Source of the DNA: Gracilaria vermiculophylla
Lineage: Eukaryota > Rhodophyta > Florideophyceae > Gracilariales > Gracilariaceae
Assembly: GCA_019155205.2 (NCBI GenBank)
Contig: JAHNZQ020003148.1
Location: forward strand, 1,094,544-1,158,543
Reading direction: 5' to 3'
Length of the DNA stretch: 64,000 nucleotides
Part shown: piece by piece, positions 20,386 to 32,760 of the stretch
Position numbering within the stretch: the first letter of the stretch is position 1
How the letters are laid out: the number at the start of each line of letters is the position of its first letter
The notes under the pieces: model-generated
Told to the model about the DNA's origin: nothing
Database searches by the model: none
What the model saw: the letters and a program-made list of their open reading frames with translations, nothing else
Made by a program: the position numbers and the translations under genes

Positions 20386-20479
20386 GGATTGCGTCTGGTT
20401 CTTTCTTCTCTCTGTACACATGTGCACATACGGAAAGGCTGGATTGCGTCTGGTTCTTGTTGCTGTCTGTACACATGTG
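20386..20479. repeat. Two 39-bp direct repeats upstream of the kinase gene
   Basis: Copies at 20386-20424 and 20441-20479, 55 bp apart, share GGATTGCGTCTGGTTCTT and end in TGTACACATGTG, which is largely self-complementary. They lie about 215-310 bp upstream of the kinase ATG, so they may be promoter elements. Confidence 0.75.
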
Positions 20480-20523
20480 TGGACTGACTGAAAATCCGCC
20501 ATTAGAGAGTTCACTGCAGCGTA

Positions 20524-20550
20524 GAATTCTGCGAGCCACTCGCAGAATTC
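20524..20550. repeat. Perfect 12-bp inverted repeat with 3-bp spacer
   Basis: GAATTCTGCGAG at 20524-20535 and its exact complement CTCGCAGAATTC at 20539-20550 flank CCA. A further palindrome, CAGAATTCTG, lies about 40 bp to the right. It could form a cruciform or be a dyad for a DNA-binding protein. Confidence 0.85.
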
Positions 20551-21116
20551 CGCTAAGTTTGCGTGTCCACGTGTAAACTGAAATTTATACAGAATTCTGT
20601 TGTCCGAGGGTTTGCGCCAGCACGCACAAGTTGACTCTTTGAGTATTTCGCATTGAGGCCTCAGCAGCAGTCATGCTCCGGGACTCTGGCAGCAGCCACC
20701 ATGTCCCGTCACCGCCAAAACGACCACAGCTTACCTATTGTACATGCGCGTTTCATGCTGTCATTTGCACGCGAAAAATGCACAAGGCCTCCGCTTTTTC
20801 GTCAAACCAGGTATTATTCAAGCTTTCACATTACCAATTGCACCACCGCGATAACTACACCAACTATTTTTGCCATCAAAATCGTAAATTTCTCTCTGCT
20901 TTCATCTTGAACATCACTTTACTTAGTGACATAAAAGTCTTAACCCATTTTCGTTTTTTAAAACACATGTAACTACAATCGTTCCTGTTATGAATTGGCC
21001 CTCTTTCATGACTTCAACTACTCGCAACTGCTACTACATTTCAGCCATATGAAGCCCTTTTGTCGTATTGCGTCGTCTAGCTTCTCCAGCGCGTTGCGAA
21101 GAATTGTTGAAGCTTT
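20551..21116. other. AT-rich intergenic DNA
   Basis: I see no gene, domain or element end. It marks the end of the gene island and the change to AT-richer, transposon-derived DNA. Confidence 0.5.
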
Positions 21117-21475
21117 TTGGCACGTTTGTGTTACAGCTTTCTAAGACTGTTTAGGAAGCTATACAAGTACTATTCGCCGCAAGAAAACGTTTGCTTACCA
21201 GACATCTTAGCGGCTCTTTTCAAAGTAGTAAACTTCCATATTACGCTTAAGCGATGCACAGAAAGCCCAATACACTGCCAAACTGCGTCGCTTTCATGGA
21301 CGGGACTGTACTGTGTATAATACGGCAACGACGTAGCCTTGCGCAACGTGTAGTATACAACGGACATACCCACTTACACGCGCTAAGTATTAAGCCGTTA
21401 ACACACCTCATGGGATCATACTTTAATGCACCCTTACGGCCCACTCACATGATGAGACCTTATATGTTACTTTAG
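21117..21475 (+). pseudogene. PIF/Harbinger-like transposase fragment
   Basis: The frame 21254-21475 reads CVAFMDGTVLCIIRQRRSLAQRVVYNGHTH, then LRPTH, which matches the first catalytic Asp region (FxDGT...RP...Q...YNGxxxxH) of DDE transposases of the PIF/Harbinger group. No second or third catalytic residue is present and the fragment is short. Confidence 0.45.
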
Positions 21476-23939
21476 CTGTAGACTGGATCATGATCTACCA
21501 CGACTGCTGGAGCATAACGGAGTATCGTACTGTATAAAGTATACAGAGACTCAAGGTATAACACAAGGTGACAAGGTGATTCATGGAGATATTTTTTCTT
21601 GGCACGAATTTAACATGAGCACATAAAGCTTTTCACCGCGTTGTGGCTGGCGTTCGAATCAGCGAATAGTGGATCTTCAAAAACCTAAAAATTTACTTTG
21701 CTATGGTTAAAGCTAAGCTGAAGATGAGGGTTTTTGAGTCGCTTATCGGTATCCTCTATGCAGCTTGTACCTTATGCTGCTGTACAACTTCCGTACTGTT
21801 GCTATTGAAACCCGATATCGCAGTACTTTGGTATGACCTCTCATTTTCTTGTACAATATGTATTTCACAAAACGTAGCTCTCGTGGAGAGGCTCGAGCGA
21901 TTTTGATGGTATAGGATACTTTTTAGTACTCCAAAAAGGTCAACCGAGACCAAAAGAGCTCCCTTTGGTTGTGCGTAGACAGTAGCTCTAGTATAGCTTA
22001 ACTTTTCTCTATCTCTATGCTCTGAACGCTCTTTGCGGCGCTTCTTTTGACCCAAGCTTCGCTCTTCTCCACGTTCTTCGCGGGTTTTCTCGCTCTCAAT
22101 TCGATCGGCAGTGGTGCGTTTCTGCTCAAAGACCAAACGTTTGCGTTAAAGGTTTCGGCGCCAAAGATCAGCTTCTTTGACGTGAGATCCAAAGATATCT
22201 ATCTCACTCTCAACAAAAAATGTACCTCTACTATCTTTCCTTGCCTTCTACGTGCCACTGCTGCCTTTTCTCTTCTCAATTTCCAAAGCCTCTCTATTCT
22301 TCGAGAAATTGTTGCTTCTGAAATCACTTCCAATTTTCTGCTTCGTAGCAGCACACACGAGGGTGGTGGCACCCATGCGTTCTTCATTTTCCCCTTTTCT
22401 GCATTTCGCTGTTTTCAGTGCCCTTTTCGGGAGTCGTAGTCGTCTTTCACCTCCCCGTTCCATTGCACTCCGATAACGGTTTTGACATAAAACTACAACC
22501 AGCACCCGGCAACTTTCACAGGTATGAACCGAATATTTGTAGCCAAGTAGACCCGGCTCTCATCGATAACGAGATCAGTGTAGATATCAAACAACACGAA
22601 CTCAAAGCAGCTAAACGAAATAGCAGAGAAAACCCGTTTTTCCATGATAAGACATTGTTTTTGTCCAAAGCATGGATTGAGCAATCCGTCAAAGCGTGCA
22701 ATCAGCGTGACAAAACAATGAGGGATGGAGTAGAAAATACATGTGCAGGAAAAAATACAAAATGGATCGAAGCTCGTCGTCGTTAAAGAGCACCTGGCTC
22801 ATAGGTTTTGGAGAAACTCTACACTTTCTAGGTGCGAGAAGAAAAGTGAAATCAATGAAGATATCAAGAGCAAACGGTGATCTTCTGGAGGGTATTGTTC
22901 AAGAACATTACCGCAAACGTGCAGGTAAAAAAGCGAAAGACGGAAGTATTTTGTATGCAGCGCCCTAGAAGTGAATATCTGCCGGAGCATATCTCTCTAA
23001 TCATGATACATTCTCAGACGAGGGAGGTAGGAAGCAAATAAAATCAATCCTATCAAAAGATAGCGCGGAGAAGGAAACTAAAGCCATTGAACGGGGAGGG
23101 CGCTGATGAAACTTTACATGCTATTCTTGAAGCACATTCCAATATTTGTGCTACGGTAGAGTTGGAAAACGACCAAGAAGATGGTGCCATTTTAAGAGAT
23201 GAACACGTCCGCCCAAAAAGGAATCAGACGAGACAGTGCAGAAGAAAAGCATGTAAAGAAGACTCGAAGGTAACCATTACTTTGCGGGAAATACAACAGA
23301 GCGTAATGGAGGGAAACCAGATCTTGAGACAAGAATGAGATCAGTCAAAGATGGAAAGGGACGAAGTGGAGGATGTAGAACTGCTTAAGCCTCTGGACCC
23401 GAGCTCTTCTGAGTTCAGAAAGATCATGTAAGATGTGATTGTACTCAGGCGCGAAGGAGGAAGAATCAAATGAAAGTTTCCATTAGCGTGGCAGGGTTCT
23501 TAGGCGCTAAAGATGAAGAACGTATACAAAGCAATATAGAGCAGCGACTGAATAAAAAAATTCCTTTGAAGTAGATTTAGCCAAAAGATATCCTTCATTC
23601 ACCACCTTCGCTTTTCGCGGAGGTGGTGCGCATGCATTACGCTATAGGTTGAATACCCGCTGCGCGCAGACTCGAGAGAAATATAGTTAAGGGCTGTCGA
23701 AACTTCGCACACCAAAAAGTTTAACATCAATAATAGAGGCGCCGTGATGCATCGCGTGCAAGATATAGGGCGTATTTACATCGAAAACACATTCCCACTG
23801 CCTACATGGCTAATTTGTTGTTCTTTTAGTCGTCTTACACTGTACTTATAGCGCACTCTCGAACCGGTCTATGGTTTCCAAAAAGCGGTAAACACTCTCA
23901 GTTCCACTTAAAATTTCCCGCTTCTCCAACCCTCCAAAC
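21476..23939. other. About 2.5 kb without a recognisable gene
   Basis: Several short frames exist (for example 21756-22136 minus, Lys/Arg/Glu-rich; 22047-22439 plus; 23087-23338 plus), but none shows a domain, and stops are frequent. The charged frames could be decayed gag-like sequence. I see no terminal repeats. Confidence 0.5.
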
Positions 23940-24085
23940 TATAGTACAGTGGATCCTAAGTTGATATGGTGGTGTGGCTTTACGACGCGATATTCCAGAG
24001 GAGGGCTAAAGTAGTATTTAATTAAGTGAGCCACGTGGTGCATAATTCGACCCACGTGCGCTACAGCACCCCTGAGAAACGGTAA

Positions 24086-25178
24086 TAAAGTCTGTTTCAA
24101 AAATATAGGACACCTGGCATTTTGATGCAAATAATCAATTTTAGTACTGTAGGCCTATGCAAACCAGTTTTTGAAAAATGTTAAGGTAAAAAATCGTTTC
24201 AAAATGATAGGACACTTTACCTCAAACGGTCATTATCTCTTGTTCAATAATTGATTTTTGCATCTTTTTGCTGGATTACACTAATGCAACGCTTTGGCAT
24301 TGAATCTATGTAAGAATCTATAGCTGAACTATTGATAGTTTTGCAGCAATTTTGAATACAAGTTTTTAAATCAAAAACTGTATTAAACTGCCTGCCATGG
24401 CCATAAACCATCCTAGCCAGTAAACCCCAGACGTTTTCAATAGGGTTTAAATCTGGCGATCGCGCTGGCCACTGCATGACATTCATGCCAAGCTCAGGGA
24501 ACCAATCTTTCATGTAGTTAGAAGTGTGTACCGCAGCGTTATCTTGCTGAAAAACAAAATCATTTCCATGCAAGCAACATGCAAATGGTAACAAGTAGTT
24601 GTAAAGAACCTTCTGATAACCTTCCGAATTCATATTACCTTCAATAAAGCAATATCAGTTGTACTTTTCTTAAAGATTCCAGCCCACACCATAACAGAAG
24701 CTCCAGCTGAATGTCTGGATGTGAAAGTCTTCTTTTCTTTTCTCAGATCATGCCAATAATATTTAAAGCAATCTGGTCCATCTAAATTGAACTTCTTTTC
24801 ATCTGAGAATATAACACCTTTCCATTGATTTTTCCAGCAAGCCATCTGAGCACATCATGCAACGCGATTTGCTTTATGGTGGTCCTGCAAAACGAATGTA
24901 TTCTTCATCTTTACGAATCGATACAAATTTGTGTGTTTGATTGCTCGCCATACTGTTGATTTTGAGACTTGTTTAGGCAATGCTTTCGCAATTTTTGTGC
25001 ACAACGCACTTCCTCGCAATAGTTTACGCTTTATACGTCTCTCATCAGCTGGTTTCAAAAGTTCTGGGCGTCCAGGGGAACGTTTAAATCCATATTTTGT
25101 CGGATTTGATTGAAAAGATGCTACAACATGACGCGAACGGCCGCATTTTTTAGCAATATTGAACACGTTGTGTCCTTC
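24086..25178 (-). mobile_element. Tc1/mariner element, right end lost in an assembly gap
   Basis: The left terminal repeat reads AGTCTGTTTCAAAAATATAGG, similar in its first half to the inverted repeats of the 60462-61740 element. The transposase lies on the minus strand. The other end is hidden by the run of N at 25179-25278. Confidence 0.82.
24244..25166 (-). pseudogene. Tc1/mariner DD34E transposase, broken
   Basis: Three adjacent frames together form most of a transposase. The first (from 25166) holds the DNA-binding helix-turn-helix region with the GRPR-like KRSPGRPELL motif. The second holds IFSDEKKFNLDGPD (first Asp). The third holds [10 protein letters not shown] (second Asp) and [15 protein letters not shown] (Glu), with exactly 34 residues between the second Asp and the Glu. 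An in-frame TGA at 24855-24857 and a one-base frameshift near 24632 break it. The N-terminus runs into the assembly gap. It is closely related to the element at 60462. Confidence 0.9.
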
Positions 25179-25278
25179 NNNNNNNNNNNNNNNNNNNNNN
25201 NNNNNNNNNNNNNNNNNNNNNNNNNNNNNNNNNNNNNNNNNNNNNNNNNNNNNNNNNNNNNNNNNNNNNNNNNNNNNN
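25179..25278. other. Assembly gap (100 N)
   Basis: A run of exactly 100 unknown bases, which is usually a placeholder of unspecified true length. It lies at the 5' end of a Tc1 element inside a repeated LTR, a plausible place for assembly to fail. Confidence 0.99.
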
Positions 25279-25402
25279 TTCCCCCGGCTCGCGACAGCGG
25301 ATACCGGAGACCACCTTTAGGAATACGCGCCTTTGGAGTCACTAAAAACTCCTAACGGACGTTGTGCTTTACTACCTCGACAGGAGGGCTGACAGTACCA
25401 CA

Positions 25403-25690
25403 CCTTGAGTCTATTTCTGTTTTTCTGGATGGAAAACTTCGTCGATTATCTCTAGGTTTTTAAGCCGCCAATCCCCAGGACACCTCGTAGCAGCGACTGT
25501 AGTAGCATTTTCCGCCCAGTAAACCTTCCTCTCTGCTTGATGTTAGCGGATCCCCTTTCAGGATTCCCTTGGCTCGCGACAGAGATTACCGGATACCACC
25601 CTTAGGAACTCGCACCTTAGGAGTCAACAAAGACTTTTAATGGACGTTTTGTATTACTATCTTGAAACGAGAACTGACGGTACAATACAA
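25403..25690 (-). repeat. Diverged family A LTR copy
   Basis: Reverse-orientation similarity to the family A LTR is visible in several blocks (AAGCCGCCAATCCCCAGG, GCTCGCGACAG, ACGGTACAATACA at the end). It is clearly older than its neighbours. Confidence 0.6.
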
Positions 25691-25723
25691 ACATCTGGAA
25701 TGGTGCCAAAGGGTATTGAACGG

Positions 25724-26226
25724 TGTGGTACTGTCAGCCCTCCTCTCCAGATAGTAAAGCACAACGTCCGGTATCCGCTGTCGCGAGCCGGGGGAATTCT
25801 TAAAGGGGATCCGCAAACACCAAGCGGAAGAGGAGGTTCACTGGGCGGACAATGCTCCTACAGGCGCTGCTATGATGCGACCTGGGGATCGGCGGCTTGG
25901 AAACCTGCGTTGATCGACGAGAGACTCCAACCGGAGAAGTAGATGAAGACTCAAGGGTGCTCCCCTTTACTTCCCCAGAGGTGGAGCTCAACCAGCAGAT
26001 TAAGTATCAAGCCGGGAGCCCGCCTCGGCAGGTCTCGCTACTGTACTAATTACCTCCCTAAATTAACTAAAAATATATAATAATCCTACCGTTCCTCAAG
26101 GATACTGTAGCGCACGCGGGCGAGATTATGCACCATGTGGCCCTGCTAATAAAGTACAAGCCCTCCGTAGGAATATTATACCTTAAGGCCAAATCGCCAT
26201 ATTTCCGTAGAAGCCACTGAACTACA
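25724..26226 (+). mobile_element. Solo LTR, family A, with target duplication
   Basis: A 503-bp copy starts TGTGGTACTGTC and ends GAACTACA. It is flanked by the perfect 5-bp duplication AACGG (25719-25723 and 26227-26231). It lacks about 50 bp near the 5' end that the 5940-6494 copy has. Confidence 0.9.
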
Positions 26227-26426
26227 AACGGTGTTTTTGCGAGCAAAGCACCGGCTTTGTCGATGGGTGGTATGCAAATTCCGTGTGTCTTGGCATGCGG
26301 GTCACTTCGGAGAGGTTGCAAACTGTGCCCCAGTTTCACAAGGGGGGACGGGTAGCGACTTAATTAATGGCCGTAAAAAGGGCTTGTGTTATTTCAAAAC
26401 ATCCTCTATCTGCGTCCTCTTTCTTA

Positions 26427-27480
26427 TATACATTTGCACAAGTCTTCGCGTAGAGCACTGAATCCAAGTGATGAAGTCAAGATCCTCTCTTTTTTGAGAA
26501 GTGCCTCCATGCCGAATGTGCCATCCACCATGACTGTGCGCTCTGCTTCTTCTTCTTGCTGAATTCTTTCTTTCCTCCTATTATTTAAACGAGTATCCTC
26601 TTCGTCATAAAGCTCTGTGATGAAGTTTTGCTCCCTGTGTTTCAGTGTGCAAATCCTCAGCAAAAAGCCCTTCTTGATTTATTCGAACTAACATATTGTG
26701 TAGTATCACACCGACCTTGCTTCCATTGACTACATTCTTTTTATACCGTATTAAAAATTCTTTTTTCAATACCTGAAACAATGCCTGTAGAACACCAAAT
26801 GCCCTCTCCAAGATCTTTCGCAATGCTTCATCGACTTTTGTATACATCTTATCGTTCTTGTCTGCCAGAGAACGAATTGGGCGCGCAAAAATTGTTCATC
26901 GAGGATACATTCTATCCACAAGAATATATCAGACGTGCTTCATCGGCGAATGCCGATGCAGTATATATCTTGAAAGCAGGTTTATATCATACATACCGTT
27001 CAGGTTCGAATGGAATGAAGGTGATTCTTCCAACAGAACTTTCTCATTGTTTGTGACGCGCCTACTCACGGACCAGTGCCACACATGAAGATTTCTGTCA
27101 GCCCATGCTTCAACAGCAATGATAGGCAGCTTTCCTTCCTTTTTATTGTAGTACTGTTGTTTTAATGAACCAAGGCAGTTCTTTCACGTTATTTTGCACC
27201 CATCAACGCATCCAATGCACCCTTGGAAGCCATGTTCACTGTACCTGTGTGGGATTTCCTGTGGTTTGTTTTTTATTTGGTAGTCTGTATAAATATCTCT
27301 CTCCGTAAAGCTTTAGAATACAAGAACAAGAAAGAAAAAAGTAACATCTAATGGTCTCTGGACCATTGAACATCCATCATTTAGGTAATCAAACGACCTC
27401 CCAATTCCCAGTATTCGTCGGCAGGCTAGAATCTTTATCTCAGGAAGAATTCCTTTTCTTCTAGATGCGTTCTTCTATTG
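26427..27480 (-). pseudogene. Harbinger-like (plant transposon protein) transposase, decayed
   Basis: On the minus strand, CIGCVDGCKIT (near 27210) followed by KKEGKLPIIAVEAWADRNLHVWH (about 27150-27080) matches the first catalytic Asp region and following strand of Harbinger transposases. Further down, DEALRKILERAFGVLQALF (near 26830) and VGVILHNMLV (near 26700) match the conserved C-terminal segment. A Glu/Arg-rich tail follows. Stops and frameshifts occur throughout. Confidence 0.7.
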
Positions 27481-28130
27481 TGTCCATATCTGTAGGAAAT
27501 GAGGAGTAAGATCGTCTACAAGCTTCAGGAACATAATTTTTGGGCTTCAAAAACGACGTCTGAAGGAATGCAAAGAGTAGATGGATTGGATTCAAAGTGG
27601 TCGGTCATCCAAGTGCTCTGTCCCCATTCAATATATTTGGAACCTGGTATTAAACATTTTGGTTTTGGTGAAGTGCGTTTGGGAATAACTGAAGGTGCTC
27701 CTAGAGCTGCAGCAACTGCGGCTGTTCGTTTTCGAATGTACAGATGCAATTGGTTGCTACGTTGTTCAGTTATGGTTGAAAGAGATTAATAGCGAAATTC
27801 GCAAAAGAAGGTCAATTGCAGTCGAAGCGATCAAGCGCACCTAAAATGAGCTGATCAGTCTATGGGGCTTGTACTCGGAGTCTTGCACGCACGATCTATA
27901 GCACTTGCCCGGTAGACTGATAGACTTGCATATTTTTTGGCGTGCTAATTTGAGTGTTATTTTCAATACGCGTAGCTATATCACAGTGCACTGGTAAACT
28001 TCCTCTAATTTCAGCCACGACCTCCACTACCGTTCCAGTACCATTATTGTACACTTTCAAGATAATGATTGGAAATATTAAATAAATATAAACGTTAAAT
28101 GATAAAGATGAAACACGTTGCTCGGACTCA
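27481..28130. other. No gene recognised
   Basis: A plus-strand frame of 96 codons at 27499-27789 has no recognisable domain and probably runs antisense to the N-terminal region of the decayed Harbinger gene. Nothing else is supported. Confidence 0.45.
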
Positions 28131-28394
28131 CGACGTGCCAAACGATGAAGGGGCCTCTTTTTTACTGATCTTAAAGTTGCTGATTAGGCTCGGATAAAAA
28201 ATATTGCATTGCGTTTTCAATTCATTGCAATTCAGGTTTGCTGAATTCCATACAAATTTAATATAGTTTAACCATCGATTCTTTCTCTGAATTAAGTGAT
28301 TGTAAAGTATACAATGATGTTTTCTGAATATTGACTGTTCAGCAAGGTAAGCAATTTTTGTTTTTTTCAATGATCGGACCCAAAAGGGAGTTAC

Positions 28395-28745
28395 TTGTCA
28401 GTACTTTTAAGCAATCTTCAGAAGGGTGTTCAGGTCTGATGAATCCAAAATCCCAGATACAGCTCTTTTGATATCCATAATGGAAGTTGGCGATGTCAAG
28501 CATAATTCTTTTCTCAGCTGTAAATAAAGACTTGGTAATTGCATCAAACAGGCTCTTAGAGTCTGCACAAACGTTTCTATCCTTATGGATTCCGGTCGTA
28601 TCTTCTAGGTGTTTTTTAGGAGTAGAACCCTTGTCAAAGACATTAGCAAATTTATATACATCTCTTCCGTTTATGCTTCTTGTACTCTCTCTGATTTTGT
28701 CCCTAGAACAACGAACTACATCTCATTTATGATACTTGTGGGCTT
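28395..28745 (-). pseudogene. Copia-type RNase H fragment
   Basis: The minus-strand translation around 28680-28400 contains KKHLEDTTGI, then CADSKSLFDAITKS...AEKRIMLDIANF and WDFGFIRPEHPSEDCL. This matches the RNase H end of Ty1/copia polyproteins (the DSKxLFD motif, an xEKRLxxDI motif and a final ADxLTK-like site, here SEDCLKV). It probably belongs with the copia reverse transcriptase remnant at 31680-32760. Confidence 0.7.
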
Positions 28746-29599
28746 ATAGAACAATAAATCCAAGGTGCGATTTTTATTCTTCATTACTCGCAGGAAAAGC
28801 ATAAGTGTAAGTGACAGCACCTGAGCTTTGTAATTATGAGCTTCTTATAATTAAAGGCTTATTTATTTTTTTGAGTTAAGAAAATGCCTGGATTACAACT
28901 TTTATAAATGTTTAGTGCCTATCTGACCAGTGACCTTATATATGGTGTAATGACCTCACAGGATGTCAATTTTAATTAATTTGTAAATATGTGAAACATT
29001 AAAACTATTCTTTTTCTTTTCGTTATGACATCCTCATAATTTCGTTAACGCCGGCAGTGCTGAACTGTGTCCACAACAACTAAGGGTCCCTTTTAACTTT
29101 TATGTCAATCAGAGCTTCCAACAACATCCGTAAACTATGGAATCATCCACAGGTCCTCGCAGAATTGCTAGAACAATCGTCAACAGCTGCGCACGCCTGA
29201 TAAACAGTGATGTGGAATCTAAAGGCTATTACGGATATTTGTATAATTCAACTACTGTACAAGAAATAGTTCGTAATGTTGATGTTCATAAAATTAACAT
29301 TAAAAAACTCTCATTCTTGACGGAAAATTTCTGTTCACCAAATCTTGAGAAAAACGTTACTCTACCACTTTGCAGTGTGAATTTTCGGTACCGGTTTTGA
29401 CGAGGCTCCGCACGAATCAGAAGAACTAAACATAGCCATTGATCCGAGAAGCATCGAAATTGCTGAAAATGAAGCTGTTGTGACACCACCAAATATGCAA
29501 AAGTTGTAAAAGCACCCACATGGTGAAAATCAGCCTGAAACGTGCGAATCAGCAATAGCTCTTGGCCGGAAATGTAAAACCTGTACGACGTATAGTCTT

Positions 29600-31372
29600 G
29601 AAAATGGTTGTATGTAAATTCATAAGGGGAAAATTATTCGCCCAGCAGGAAATTTTGTCTCACTACCTCACGCTTCTTCAGGAATGACTGCATTGGATTT
29701 CTTTTTCTGGATGTTTCCCTATGCATCATTTTCAATGTATCGTGCGCAGAACAAATATTCAAATATAAAACGAGTGCGTTCGAAGGATCTCAGGAGGGGA
29801 GCCGCTCAAAGTTCTTGGTTCTTCTTATAATGACTCTTATCGAGTTTTCTAATAAACAATATCTTTGGAGCATTGAGAGTTTTTCAACGTTTATTGCACA
29901 ACCAAATATTGGGCTTTTTATGTCACGAAACAGATTCGAATAGCTCAGTAATTGCATTTATTTTAGTTGCAATGCTGTGACTAAAGAGCAAGTAAACTTC
30001 GGAAGGTCCTTTTTTGCCGATTTTGTAAAGGCGGTCAATAATCATCGCCTTTTTTTTGTCACGCCATGACATGCTTGATGTTTTGACCAGGGAATTTCAT
30101 GGTGATACGGATTAGGAGTTCATTGGATTTATGTTGGGCTTCAACACAATTCAGCATTGGATAGAAGGCCGAAAAAGGTCTTGAAAGAAAATCTGTTCTT
30201 TGGTAGACGAAGTGGTATGAAGCTGAATATTGAGCTCAATGTGGGTGCTATCACTCCGGAACAGGATTCCAATTCCAATAATGACCATGGAACGGGTTCT
30301 CAACTCCATGTAGTACAACCATGGTTTGGATCTACTCGTTTGGTATGTGCCGATCTATTTCTTGCATTTGTCGACCCCGCTGAAGCAATGATGAAAGATG
30401 GTTGATTTTTTCTGAATTAATCAAACATGGTTCTCTTGAATTTTCTAGGAAACACTTATCTAAAATTACCTTAATAAACAGAGTCCACTTTAAATCTGTA
30501 ATTTCAAAAGCAATCGTCATAAACGGTGATATACTGGCCGTATTGCTGATAATTCGCAACAGATAGTATTTTATTTTAAACCCCGGTCACGGTTTATCCA
30601 GGTACTTCGTTTTTTAGGGAGAAAGGAAGACGAGAGGGAACTATTTCAAAGAAAACGGAATATGAGGTTGCAATTCCAGATAGTTGTGAAGCATATTAAA
30701 GAATATTTTCAATGAACGATCGCCATTACAGATGCCAACAAGATGATCTCAATCTTAAGAAGAAAATAGAAGTGAAATAGTGGTCATTTTGAGTCAATTG
30801 CTCCCTTTCAGCAGTTTGCACTGTGAATGTGAAGAAACTGTATAATGCAGAACATGGAAGCAGAAGCGTTAAAAGTCCACACCATATATATTGTACGCTG
30901 GCTAATGAACTAGTAGAGAACACTTGGGACGCCACCGGTCTAGAGAACAGAAGTGAAACGGAAAATGAACTTATTTACGAACGGGCAATGCTTGTTGGAA
31001 CTGGCTTGCACTGAATGCAAACCAGTAGAAGAAGGAAAACATAAAAATGGAATGATTGTAAAAGCTCCATATCTAAGCCGATGCACTTAACGCAGAGATA
31101 ACATGATATCGAAGTATTTATGTTCTGGATGCTACTCAAGGAAAGAAAAAGAAGTGTTTTTATGTCACATTGGTACTAATAGAAATTCTTGTATGAAACA
31201 TATTGAGGAGTGTCATGGAATAAGGAAGCGTAGCATCGAATATGAATGTCAACAATGTTGTCAACTTTCGTTTTTTAAAGTAGAAATTTCATATAACAGT
31301 CCGAAGGATGAGAAAAAGTTCTTTTACCTCAAAACGCCGAGTAATTCAATCCGTGATATTTTGGTTTTCTAG
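29600..31372 (+). pseudogene. piggyBac-like transposase, decayed
   Basis: Blocks in order on the plus strand resemble piggyBac-type DDE transposases. RPAGNFVSL...GMTALDFFFWMFPY (near 29640) is followed by VGAITPEQDSNSNNDHGTGSQLHV and VCADLFLAFV (30240-30370). INDRHYRCQQDDLNLKKKI-like sequence (near 30720) and VKSPHHIYCTLANELVENTWD (near 30870-30930) come next. A C-terminal Cys/His-rich segment (CSGC...C...H...C, 31120-31260) matches the usual zinc-binding tail. Many stops separate the blocks. I cannot find TTAA-bounded ends. Confidence 0.6.
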
Positions 31373-31679
31373 ATTTTTTAAACTCTATTATGAAACTCTC
31401 CCTTTCACAGATGTCTTCTTATTCAGTCTGCTGTTCAGGTGGGTGTTGAAAGCGTTCCGATTGGTTTTATATTTTTCCAAGTAGTCGACCCCCCGAAGGA
31501 GTTCTTGAGTTGTTAGAAACTCAGCGAGGAATGCAATAAGGATTTATTCCTTGCATGTAGTCGGAAAACTACTGAGCTGCTATGATACCTCATGGCGTGT
31601 TTTATAACTATTTATTGTTCAAAGGCAGCGCTGGTGAACGATTTTTAAATATAAATTCTGTAATGTATTGGCCTACGGT

Positions 31680-32760
31680 TCAATTCCCAGTCTTCTAATT
31701 TTTTTTGCGTGATGGTGCGCTGAGCTCACATGAGGTCCATTTGAACTCATGTGAGGTCAGGGTACCGGTCTGATAGACCTTAGGGTCCTCTGTAAACCTG
31801 CCTCCCGCTTAGTTGCGAACGATTGATGACCAATAAGGATGTTTCTGTTCTCCTGTCATATATCCAATCTACCTTAGCTCCTCCACATGTGAATGATTTC
31901 TATTTGCATTAAAAGACAGAACATAGATTTTCAATGTAATCGGTCCGGCTGACAATGAATCCGTCGTCTTAAGTGTGAATGAAGAGTTCTGAAAACTTAA
32001 AGGTATCGACTTCTATTTCTCTGGAATGGAATCGTTTTAGGGATTTGTCCGCGAGTTCGAAGAACTTCTTATTGTCAGAAAACAATGAGTCGTGGACCAT
32101 GCTACCGACTAATTTAAGTATGTTTTCGTCAATCCTCTTATTATTTAGAGAAATACCCGACTTTGCTTGAGCCATACCAAACCTGTTCTTGAGATAATCC
32201 ACATAGTTTTATTTCAATAATCTCCCAATTCGGCTACTCAGTAGATTGGTTAAAGTGATCTGAGAGCGGTGTCCTGTGGTAGATAAGAATCCAGTGACGG
32301 CTTCAAAAATACTTTTCTTTCGAGCTTATTCTGAACGTAGTGATGGTTATTCCTTCTAGACGATGCTTCATGACAACGTTTGGTACCATACCTTATTCTT
32401 TTATAACTTGACCACAATTTAACCAAGATGCAGCGCGTATTCGAAGTGGAACAATCAATGATCACTGTAGGCATTCTTGCGCCCCAAAACTTCAAATTCA
32501 AAACGCAAACTTCTCTTCACTGGTTTACGCAAACGCATTAAGGAAGATTTAAACTCTGAAGAATGAGCAGCAATATAGGGTTCGGTGCTTTGAGTTTGAA
32601 TATACTTTATAGGTGCTGGTCTGCCTCTGGAAGGAACTGCCTCCTTGGAGATGAACTGTATCTCTGGACTCTGATCTAATCGGCGTCCGGGGGAAGCAAT
32701 AAACTCGAAGAGAAGACTTGGAATTGTAATCTCTGGTAAGAGGTCCATCATCACATTGCT
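31680..32760 (-). pseudogene. Copia-type reverse transcriptase fragment
   Basis: On the minus strand, KNRFGMAQAKSGISLNNKRI, then SMVHDSLFSDNKKFFELADKSLKRFHSREIEVDTFKFSELFIHT and SRTDYIENL (32200-31950) match the second half of a copia reverse transcriptase, the strand order after the YVDD motif. An upstream frame (32754-32455) may be the linker between integrase and RT. Together with 28395-28745 this suggests one copia copy separated by the piggyBac-like element. Confidence 0.55.

Larger units (their letters stand above)
23940..25402 (-). repeat. Family A LTR copy, split by a Tc1 element and an assembly gap
   Basis: 23940-24085 matches the 3' end of the family A LTR in reverse orientation (GTACAGTGG at its end, GCCACGTGGTGCATAAT inside). 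After the Tc1 element and the gap, 25279-25402 matches its 5' end and finishes CAGTACCACA. I read these as one LTR interrupted by the transposon, although the right part is better conserved, so two separate copies are possible. Confidence 0.65.

Noticed and set aside
20386..20479. Terminal repeats of a transposon
   Set aside because: The copies are direct, 16 bp apart end to start, and no duplication flanks them. A promoter repeat fits better.
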